Assembly: GCF_013402815.2 (NCBI RefSeq)
Contig: NZ_CP058601.1
Location: 4,295,797-4,359,796 of the forward strand
Reading direction: 5' to 3'
From: Natrinema halophilum
GTDB taxonomy: Archaea > Halobacteriota > Halobacteria > Halobacteriales > Natrialbaceae
Length of the DNA: 64,000 bases
Shown here: positions 57,889-64,000 of the stretch, piece by piece
Numbering within the stretch: position 1 is the first letter of the stretch
Layout of the letters: every line of letters starts with the position of its first letter
The notes under the pieces: model-generated
The model's database searches: none
The model's input: only the letters and a program-made list of their open reading frames with translations
What the model was told of the DNA's origin: nothing
Translations under genes and position numbers: made by a program

Positions 57889-58154
57889 TGTGAGCCCTCG
57901 GTTTCATCGGCAGGAACGGCCGCGTGAACGCCGTTTTCCAGTTGAACTGGAGCCCTTTTTCGACTATTGTCAATCGTTGTCGTATGTAACTTCCCCCCAC
58001 CCTTCTCGCGTGTGTAACGGGCCGTCGATTCGTCCTCTGTTTCGACGGCACGACGAACGTCCTCGTCGATCGCCTGATGTGCCGGATGGGCTATGGGCGT
58101 TCGACTCTTGACGTCGTACAGCCTGCTCGCAGGCACGAACTCGGCCTTACGCAT
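57885..58154 (-). CDS. Small hypothetical protein of the replication operon
   Basis: An 89-aa protein starting MRKAEFVPASRLYDVKSRTP. No motif recognised. It overlaps the genes on both sides (8 bp upstream, 4 bp downstream), so translation is coupled. Confidence 0.65.
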   Translation of the reverse strand: MRKAEFVPASRLYDVKSRTPIAHPAHQAIDEDVRRAVETEDESTARYTREKGGGKLHTTTIDNSRKRAPVQLENGVHAAVPADETEGSQ

Positions 58155-58416
58155 CGATCTCACCTCCGTGACGGCCGGGCGACGTCTCTGGATCTGGAAC
58201 TGCAACGTCGACGCCAGCGGCGGAGCCGCGGCTCAGACGTGCGTAGGTATCGCAGTCGCCACAGCGATGGGCCCGATCGTCGTCGTCACCGAAAACGCGG
58301 CGGAAGCGATCGGTGACGTGAGCCCCACAGTGACGGCACGTCGAGTTGTCGACCGCCGGCCACGGTGTGACCGTCACGCCGACCACCCCACGTTTGCGAT
58401 GAGAATCGTGCGACAC
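58147..58416 (-). CDS. DUF7563-like zinc-ribbon protein, first gene of the operon
   Basis: An 89-aa protein with CRHCGAHVTDRFRRVFGDDD then HRCGDCDTYARL, the pattern of the haloarchaeal DUF7563 zinc-ribbon family found on plasmids and viruses. It begins the right-end operon, 135 bp from the tRNA. Role unknown. Confidence 0.75.
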   Translation of the reverse strand: MSHDSHRKRGVVGVTVTPWPAVDNSTCRHCGAHVTDRFRRVFGDDDDRAHRCGDCDTYARLSRGSAAGVDVAVPDPETSPGRHGGEIDA

Positions 58417-58551
58417 CGCGGGCCCGCAATCCGTTTCCCGTTGGGATCAGATTTCGACCCCCTTCGACTGATGGACGGAAGGGCCGAAAACAGGGCCTCC
58501 GATGCCTCTACAAGGTATTTGGAATTAGTACAGAAACGAGTTGTTTCCGAG

Positions 58552-58564
58552 TGGGCGCTGCAGG
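58552..58564. repeat. Right attachment core inside tRNA-Arg
   Basis: TGGGCGCTGCAGG. On the minus strand this is the discriminator base, the 3' acceptor strand and part of the T-stem, so integration leaves the tRNA whole. Confidence 0.85.
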
Positions 58565-58626
58565 ATTTGAACCCACGACAGCTTGGTCCGAAGCCAAGTA
58601 CTCTGTCCAGACTGAGCTAAGCGCCC
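58552..58626 (-). tRNA. tRNA-Arg (anticodon UCG)
   Basis: Acceptor stem GGGCGCT pairs with AGCGCCC, discriminator A; CCA is not encoded. The D-arm has TAGCTCAG, the anticodon arm is CTTGG-CTTCGGA-CCAAG giving UCG (reads CGA), and the T-loop is GGTTCAAATCC. 75 nt, no intron. It serves as the integration site of the provirus. Confidence 0.95.
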
Positions 58627-58754
58627 TCACCGCTTCGTTCCCGACGAATCCGTATAAGTCACTCGATTTTCGCCGATCGACAGGGGGCTCGACACGACCG
58701 GTTCGAGGTCCGTGAATTCCCAGCTATTGATAATCGCCACCCGAGGTCTTTGGT

Positions 58755-58961
58755 ATGAAGACACAATGTGTACCCGTAATGACGGCAACCGAAGCTCCCG
58801 TCCCCGACGAGGTGCAGTCCGGCGTGACACCGCTCGAGTTGCTAACCGACGACGAGCGTGTCTGGACCGCCGTACCAGCTGATGCAAACGGTGAAGAGGG
58901 GGTGGGCGAGTGGCTCGAGATCGATGCCGACGCGCTATGTGGTCTCGAGGAGTGGCGCTGA
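58755..58961 (+). CDS. Small DUF7511-like protein
   Basis: A 68-aa acidic protein: LTDDERVWTAVPADANGEEG then WLEIDADALCGLEEWR, the pattern of the short haloarchaeal DUF7511 family. No function known. ATG at 58779 is an alternative start. Confidence 0.7.
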   Translation: MKTQCVPVMTATEAPVPDEVQSGVTPLELLTDDERVWTAVPADANGEEGVGEWLEIDADALCGLEEWR

Positions 58962-59112
58962 AACGCCGACCCATGTGAGAGCAAGCGGGGCGGTTCGAAC
59001 AGCAGATCGCCGCTCGGATATGGTCTCGTTCGCTCGAGCGTCGTCGAGACGACAGCTCGGATGCCTGGCGCGGACCGTACCGTTTAACCGGGCTGCCTGA
59101 CCAGTCCCCGGT

Positions 59113-59985
59113 ATGACAGCGGTGGAGACGGGTCGCGGGTTGCTCGAGTTGACGCGGCCGGTGAACGCAGTTGCGGCGAGCGTGCTAACCTTCATCGGGG
59201 CGTTCGTTGCTGGCGGTGCTATCGAAGCACCGATAGCGGTCACCACGGCGGTCGCTGCCACGGGGCTGGCGGTGGGTGCTGGGAACGCGATTAACGATTA
59301 TTTCGACCGGGAGATCGATCGAGTGAATCGGCCCGACAGGGCGATTCCTCGGGGAGCGGTGAGTCCGCGCGGTGCCCTGGTGTTTAGCGGTCTTCTCTTC
59401 GCCGGCGCAGTCGTCCTGGCGATCACTCTCCCACCGTTGGCGATCGGTATCGCGACCGTCAATCTCCTCGCGCTTGTAGCCTACACGGAGGTTTTCAAGG
59501 GGCTGCCCGGACTGGGAAACGCACTCGTGGCCTATCTGGTCGGTAGCACGTTCCTCTTCGGTGCTGCAGCAGTCGATGCGGCCGGCGATATCGGTCCGGC
59601 GGTCGTTCTCTTCGTTCTCGCGGGCATCGCGACGTTGACCCGGGAAATCATCAAAGACGTCGAGGACATTGAAGGTGATCGAAAGGAGGAACTGAACACG
59701 CTTCCGATCGCGATCGGAGAGCGTCGAGCGCTCGCGATCGCCGCCGGCCTCCTCGTGACGGCAGTGGTTGCGAGCCCCCTGCCGTATCTCGAGGGGAACT
59801 TCGGCATCGCGTATCTGTTGCTGGTCGTGCCGGCTGACGCGGTCATGCTCGTCGCAGCCTACGAGAGTTTCGAGAATCCGACCGTCGGACAGTCGCATCT
59901 CAAATACGGCATGTTTCTCGCCGCTCTCTCGTTTATCGTCGGCCGTGTGGCGCTCGAGGTCCAGTTCCAACCGCCGGGCCTGTAA
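59113..59985 (+). CDS. Digeranylgeranylglyceryl phosphate synthase-like UbiA prenyltransferase
   Basis: A 290-aa membrane enzyme with eight to nine helices. The two Asp-rich UbiA motifs are NAINDYFDREIDRVNRPDRA and REIIKDVEDIEGDRKE. In archaea this subfamily adds the second geranylgeranyl chain to geranylgeranylglyceryl phosphate to build membrane lipids. Other UbiA enzymes exist, but the N-terminus LLELTRPVNAVAASVLTFIGAF fits the lipid enzyme best. Confidence 0.9.
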   Translation: MTAVETGRGLLELTRPVNAVAASVLTFIGAFVAGGAIEAPIAVTTAVAATGLAVGAGNAINDYFDREIDRVNRPDRAIPRGAVSPRGALVFSGLLFAGAVVLAITLPPLAIGIATVNLLALVAYTEVFKGLPGLGNALVAYLVGSTFLFGAAAVDAAGDIGPAVVLFVLAGIATLTREIIKDVEDIEGDRKEELNTLPIAIGERRALAIAAGLLVTAVVASPLPYLEGNFGIAYLLLVVPADAVMLVAAYESFENPTVGQSHLKYGMFLAALSFIVGRVALEVQFQPPGL

Positions 59986-60338
59986 GTCGGGTGCTCGATT
60001 CCGATCCCATCGCCTGCGCGTGGTTGTGCTCTCCTCTGCGATGACGATCCGTGCGCCGACTGCGGCATGATCGTGCCACCGACGAAACGTGGATCGTCGA
60101 CTGCATCGGCGGGCGGCACGTCCTCGACTACTCGTTGCACGCGATCTCCTCTCCGCTATTTGGATGCGCGATTCCACGAATCAATTGCGACCCGTCGTGG
60201 TCGGCGGGCGAGAACCCGTATCTAATATAATCAAAAGTACTATAAGCCGGTTCGCGTATTTTCATACAGCACGCCGGACACTGGAGTAGGCGGTACCAGC
60301 AACGGTCGTCGCCACGGCGATGGATGTGAGTATCTGGT
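59986..60338. promoter_or_regulatory. Intergenic stretch with AT-rich promoter-like element
   Basis: No gene supported. TCTAATATAATCAAAAGTAC and CTATAAG at 60221-60246 look like a TATA region for the RecA-like gene. Confidence 0.4.
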
Positions 60339-60971
60339 ATGTATGACCTTGCAGATGTCCTTCCGGACGTCGAGATCGATCCCGGGACGAACGTACTCGT
60401 CGCGGGCCCGCCACTGACGGGGAAACGACGGATCACCTTCGATATCCTCGCGAGCGGTGCAAATCGCGGTGACGGCTCGATCGTCGTCACCACGAAAGAC
60501 AGCGCCGATAAGGTCCTCGAGAGCGTCGACGACCACGTCAACGACGGTGTCGAACCCGACATCGGTGTCGTCGATTGTGTAACGAAACAGCGTGGCATCG
60601 GAACGATAGACGACGATCCACGAATCAAATATGCGTCGTCCCCGGTCGACATGACCGGTATCGGAATCAAACTCTCGGAGTTCCTCCAGGAGTTCTACGA
60701 GACGCGGGGGATCACCGAAAACCGCGTCCTCTTACATTCCGTCTCGACGCTGTTGATGTACTCCGACCTGCAGACCGTGTTCAGGTTCCTTCACGTCTTT
60801 ACGGGTCGAATCCAGAGTGCCGACGCGTTCGGCCTCTACGTCATCGACTCGACAGCCCACGACGATCAGACGATGAACACGCTCAAACAACTGTTCGACG
60901 CCGTCCTCGAACTCGAGGAAACGGCCGACGGCGAAGAGCCCGAGATTCGGACCGCCGGTTTCTCCACGTAG
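60339..60971 (+). CDS. RecA/KaiC-superfamily ATPase-like protein (DUF7504-like)
   Basis: A 210-aa protein: VLVAGPPLTGKRRITFDIL is a Walker A-like loop, though the Gly-rich part ends in GKRR rather than GKT. RVLLHSVSTLLMYSD is in the Walker B region. It resembles the haloarchaeal RAD55/HTR-like proteins. It is often found as a stand-alone signalling protein; function unknown. Confidence 0.72.
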   Translation: MYDLADVLPDVEIDPGTNVLVAGPPLTGKRRITFDILASGANRGDGSIVVTTKDSADKVLESVDDHVNDGVEPDIGVVDCVTKQRGIGTIDDDPRIKYASSPVDMTGIGIKLSEFLQEFYETRGITENRVLLHSVSTLLMYSDLQTVFRFLHVFTGRIQSADAFGLYVIDSTAHDDQTMNTLKQLFDAVLELEETADGEEPEIRTAGFST

Positions 60972-61038
60972 TTACGTTTGGGGGCGTCGACGCTCCGGAA
61001 TCAAGAAGCGTTTATTCGACGAGGCCCTTTGTGTCACC

Positions 61039-61449
61039 ATGCCAGTCGAATCCGCAGACGAACTCGCTGACGTCCTCGAGTACGACACGATCGCCGTCGT
61101 CGGCTGTTCGAGCACGCGGGGGAAAGCGGCCCACGGCGTCCCGAAGTACCTGCTCGACCACGGCTACGACGTGATTCCGGTCAACCCCTACGCAGACGAA
61201 ATTCTCGGCCGGGATGCGTATGACTCCCTCGCGGACGTCGGAGACCGGATCGACGTCGTTTGCGTCTTCCGACCGAGCGAGGAGGTGAGTGATATCGTCG
61301 ACTCGGCGCTCGAGCGTGACGACGTCGAAGTAATCTGGACGCAACAGGGTATACGTGATGACGAGGCGGCGGCCCGCGCGGAGGCTGCGGGCAAGACCGT
61401 CGTTCAGGATCTGTGTATGAAGGTGCAGCACCGCCGTCTCGCGGTCTGA
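61039..61449 (+). CDS. CoA-binding protein (YccU/succinyl-CoA synthetase-like fold)
   Basis: A 136-aa Rossmann-type protein: DTIAVVGCSSTRGKAAHGVP, then YDVIPVNPYADEILG, and VVCVFRPSEEVSDIVD. It ends with the family's VVQDLCMKVQH motif. It binds CoA by family; physiological role not established. 67 bp after the RecA-like gene. Confidence 0.9.
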   Translation: MPVESADELADVLEYDTIAVVGCSSTRGKAAHGVPKYLLDHGYDVIPVNPYADEILGRDAYDSLADVGDRIDVVCVFRPSEEVSDIVDSALERDDVEVIWTQQGIRDDEAAARAEAAGKTVVQDLCMKVQHRRLAV

Positions 61450-61500
61450 TTGGACGAGGCGCTGTCGGGCGGAGAGAACGGACGCGGTCCGGCGTTCCGG

Positions 61501-62637
61501 TCAGGGGGTTCGGGCCGATGCAGTACGAAGTTCAGCCAGCGCATCCTCGAGCGAAGTGTACATCACACCATCCGCAATCGATCCGAGGTGGTGAAAGCGG
61601 ATCGCCGTTTCCGCGAGCAATTCGCCAGGGACATCAGAAACGGCGGCGACCGCCTCGTCGGCGTCGGCGGCGATCGGCAACTCGGTGAGGCACTCGGCAA
61701 CGTAGCGGCGTCTCGTTTGTTCGTCGCCGGTCACCCGCTCGCGAATCGCGCGCTGTTGAGCCACGGGGACGGTTTCGCCGACTGAGTCCGAGCTAATCGA
61801 CTCGCAGTACCAGGCCAGCGTCCGATCGCCCGCCTCGAGAAGCGCCTCGTTTGGCAGGTCGAGCGAGACTCGCAAGTCGGCGGCAGCAGCCTCGATCGCC
61901 GCTTGTCGTCTGGTGATGAGTTCGGCCAGGCGGTCGGGAACGTCGGAGGTGAGCACGGCATCGATCACTGCCTCGGTTGATCCATACTCGTCGGGATCGC
62001 CGTCGAAATAGACGAGCGGAAGCGTTGTGACATCGTTTTCGATGTCTTCCGGTAAGTCCGCCAGGTCGTCGATGACCGTCAACACGAACAGGCTGTTCGT
62101 CGCAATCGTCCGGAGTGCCTCGAGCTGGGCATCTGAATAACCGCCCGTAGCCGCGACGATCCGGACGGCGAGTTCGCCCCAGACGCTGCCGCGGGCCTCG
62201 ATGCGAGCGATCGCATCGTCGACAGTTGCGTTCGACCCGTCGAACGTTTCTTCTGCGAGCTGTCCCGTCCCGATTTTGCGGGCGGTCTCGAGCGCCGGCG
62301 TCAGGTCAACGGCGTCTGGCGCAGTCGCGACGGTCTCGGCGACGTTCGTGAAGATGAGGTCCCCGACCGAAACGTGTTCGTTCAGGCGTCGCTTGCGATC
62401 CGCGCCCCACTCGTCGGCTTTGTCGATGGCGTCGTCGTGGAGCGCACTCGTGACGAAGAGGTTCGTCGGAATGGATGCGAGCGTTGCGGCGAGGTCCGCA
62501 TCGTCGGTGTCGAGTACGGTGAAAAAGTGTGTGAGCGCCCCCAGCAGGCCACCCTGGTCGACGTAGGTGTCAACCTTCGTCCGCAAGGCGGGTGGCAGGT
62601 TCGCGTCTGACGGGAGGCCATCCGGTCGCCGGCTCAT
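61501..62637 (-). CDS. Isoprenoid synthase-fold protein (polyprenyl synthetase-like)
   Basis: A 378-aa helical protein. The first Asp-rich region is SALHDDAIDKADEWG with DDxxD form. The second region, VLTVIDDLADLPEDIEND, keeps DD plus D. This is the class I isoprenoid synthase fold, but shortened motifs make a standard prenyl diphosphate synthase role uncertain. The ATG before SRRPDG is chosen. Confidence 0.75.
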   Translation of the reverse strand: MSRRPDGLPSDANLPPALRTKVDTYVDQGGLLGALTHFFTVLDTDDADLAATLASIPTNLFVTSALHDDAIDKADEWGADRKRRLNEHVSVGDLIFTNVAETVATAPDAVDLTPALETARKIGTGQLAEETFDGSNATVDDAIARIEARGSVWGELAVRIVAATGGYSDAQLEALRTIATNSLFVLTVIDDLADLPEDIENDVTTLPLVYFDGDPDEYGSTEAVIDAVLTSDVPDRLAELITRRQAAIEAAAADLRVSLDLPNEALLEAGDRTLAWYCESISSDSVGETVPVAQQRAIRERVTGDEQTRRRYVAECLTELPIAADADEAVAAVSDVPGELLAETAIRFHHLGSIADGVMYTSLEDALAELRTASARTP

Positions 62638-63043
62638 GTTCCCTCCTTTCGGCGACATTTGAAGAGTGTACTGGTTGGCGCCATACGCGTCCCCTCTGTG
62701 TAGCGGTCGTTGCTATTACCGCAACCGCCGGCGTCCACTCCCGATCGAGCCAATATCGTTCGAACGTATCGCTCTCTCGAATCGGAAGACAGGACGGGGC
62801 GGTTCGCTGACTGCACCCACCGGCGCTCGATTTGCGCGGCTCGTCGTCGTGCAAAGACGGAGAATCGTCGTCGGGATCGTTCGATCCGATCGGTGCAGAA
62901 TCGCGTTATCATAGTACTCGTTGAACGTCGTTGCACACCCTGCTTCCGAATTAGCGGCCGGTGAGAACTCGCTGGCCACCGGCCGGCGAGCAGTGGGTAC
63001 ATCGTTTCAACGACGTAAGGTGCGGCGTCCTGCTGGAAGCCGG
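62638..63043. other. Non-coding stretch without a supported gene
   Basis: Open frames are present on both strands but none has a plausible domain, composition or context. The half near 62638 should hold the promoter of the isoprenoid synthase-like gene. Confidence 0.5.
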
Positions 63044-63388
63044 TTACTTTGGACTGGGATCGTTGGCAGCCGCGTCGGCCGTCCCGTCTTCGGTCACCGG
63101 CGTCCGTTCGGTATCGGTTGCCTCGCCGGCCGTCTCGAGTTCAGCTTCGTCGATCGCAGCATCCGCCAGGATCTCCTCTCCGTCTATTCCCTGCTCCTCC
63201 GCAATCGCGAGCAGGAGTGCGCGTTGCTCGGTGAGCTGGTGGTCCATTCGCGAGACCGTCTCGTGGGTTTCGTCCGTCTTCTCTTCCAGCCCCGTGATTC
63301 GCTGCTGAAGTTTCTGTACCTGCTTGTACATCGCTTCGGCTCGATCCGAAAGCGTTTGAATCTTCTTTGCAGTGCTGCCGAGTCCCAT
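63044..63388 (-). CDS. DUF5798 coiled-coil protein
   Basis: A 114-aa protein: MGLGSTAKKIQTLSDRAEAM then a coiled coil (VQKLQQRITGLEEKTDETHE) and an acidic disordered tail. Conserved in haloarchaea without known function. Confidence 0.8.
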   Translation of the reverse strand: MGLGSTAKKIQTLSDRAEAMYKQVQKLQQRITGLEEKTDETHETVSRMDHQLTEQRALLLAIAEEQGIDGEEILADAAIDEAELETAGEATDTERTPVTEDGTADAAANDPSPK

Positions 63389-63528
63389 ATACGGACGATG
63401 TGTCGGGGAACTAATGGGCCTTTTCCTCCGTCCACTCTCGAGCCATGAGATGTGTTACATACTCACATGAAACGAAGGGTTTATTATGAACCGCGGACAA
63501 TCATCAGTTGAACTCGAGGTGATCAGCC

Positions 63529-63897
63529 ATGGTGCGAGCGAATACTCCAAGCACATGGATGCAAGGCCTCGACCTACCATCCCAGCTATTTGGCGACATC
63601 GGTGGTAGCGACTATGAACTGTACGAGGAGGACGACGAGTTCGTCCTCACGATTGACATGCCGGGTTTCGAGACCGACGAGATACAACTGGCATGGGACG
63701 ACGGCGTCCTCAACATTGCCGCGGAACACACTGACGAGAACCGCGGCCGGAAGAAGACCTATCACCGTCGGTTCCGGTTCCCGAAGACGGTCGACGAGGA
63801 CGAAATCAATGCCGAATACACAAACGGTGTCCTCGAGATCCGGCTACCGACGGCCGAGTCGACCGCGCAAGGGAAGGAGATCCCGCTCGAGGGGTGA
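63529..63897 (+). CDS. Hsp20/alpha-crystallin family small heat-shock protein
   Basis: A 122-aa protein with the alpha-crystallin domain: YELYEEDDEFVLTIDMPGFE, GVLNIAAEHT, KKTYHRRFRFPKTVDEDEIN and YTNGVLEIRLP. It holds unfolded proteins in soluble form. The ATG before VRANTPSTWM is chosen; the upstream 50 bp are AT-rich (TTTATTATG). Confidence 0.93.
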   Translation: MVRANTPSTWMQGLDLPSQLFGDIGGSDYELYEEDDEFVLTIDMPGFETDEIQLAWDDGVLNIAAEHTDENRGRKKTYHRRFRFPKTVDEDEINAEYTNGVLEIRLPTAESTAQGKEIPLEG

Positions 63898-64000
63898 TTG
63901 GGACAGTCTCTACTGACCCACTGACACCTTCCTCCCCGTCGCACCGGTCGAATCGACCACCGAGCCTGCTCGGTGAACCGCACGCACCGTCGACGCGCGA

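Larger units (their letters stand above)
36396..58564. mobile_element. Integrated pleolipovirus-like provirus, about 22.2 kb
   Basis: The element is bounded by the direct repeat TGGGCGCTGCAGG at 36396-36408 and 58552-58564. The right copy is the 3' end of an intact tRNA-Arg gene. Inside are an SNJ2-style integration operon at the left end, a phiH-like repressor, cargo genes, a virion gene block with spike-like protein and ATPase, and a putative replication operon at the right end. Known betapleolipoviruses are around 8-17 kb, so the ~6 kb of cargo explains the excess. Whether it still excises is unknown; the integrase looks complete. Confidence 0.82.

Noticed and set aside
62666..63002. Several overlapping open frames between the isoprenoid synthase-like gene and DUF5798
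   Set aside because: Arg/Thr-rich translations typical of out-of-frame GC-rich DNA.

Overview
The window comes from the chromosome of a halophilic archaeon (class Halobacteria). The DNA is GC-rich and the predicted proteins are strongly acidic. Gene content is typical of the group: bat-type HTH regulators, archaeal Trm56, a digeranylgeranylglyceryl phosphate synthase-like UbiA enzyme, halocyanin, Tat lipoproteins and DUF5798. A Natrinema/Haloterrigena-like host (Natrialbaceae) is plausible because the provirus resembles the SNJ2 type, but this is inference.

Layout. 1-3.0 kb: tRNA methyltransferase Trm56, a small bat-type regulator, and DUF4188, cupin and small membrane proteins. 3.0-13.6 kb: an acetate module on the minus strand. 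It holds two AMP-forming acetyl-CoA synthetases flanking a regulator that joins a recombinase-like domain to PAS, GAF and bat HTH domains, then a DUF4212/SSS symporter pair and three universal stress proteins. A 32-bp tandem repeat lies just past the regulator's stop codon. 13.8-17.2 kb: a ModE-like regulator divergent from a tungstate-type ABC transporter (tupABC). 17.5-22.2 kb: a copper P-type ATPase with small companions. 22.7-25.6 kb: an ABC-2 exporter with a winged-helix regulator. 26.3-30.2 kb: an arsenic operon (arsR, arsC, arsM, acr3, second permease). 30.3-36.1 kb: a worn accessory stretch with a dead IS6-type transposase, a broken lipoprotein gene, an integrase fragment, a CPBP protease, two paralogous membrane proteins around a regulator, and a halocyanin.

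36.4-58.6 kb is an integrated element of about 22.2 kb. It is bounded by a 13-bp direct repeat whose right copy is the 3' end of an intact tRNA-Arg(UCG) gene. Its left end carries a tyrosine integrase in an overlapping operon with two tiny Cys-rich proteins, the arrangement known from pleolipovirus SNJ2. Its middle-right part carries a pleolipovirus-like virion module: a small membrane protein, a spike-like protein, further membrane/secreted proteins and a Walker ATPase. Its right end carries a six-gene, tightly overlapping putative replication operon next to a cluster of strong inverted repeats. Between the phiH-like repressor and the virion genes sits cargo. This includes a three-gene cassette (histone-fold protein, 496-aa unknown, 402-aa membrane-anchored unknown), a large protein with a DUF4365-like nuclease domain, and an orphan RAMP-like fragment. 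The cassette is the best candidate for an undescribed system, possibly antiviral.

58.7-64 kb returns to ordinary chromosome: DUF7511, UbiA-family lipid enzyme, RecA-like protein, CoA-binding protein, isoprenoid synthase-like protein, DUF5798 and Hsp20.

All function calls rest on reading motifs by eye; no database search was run.
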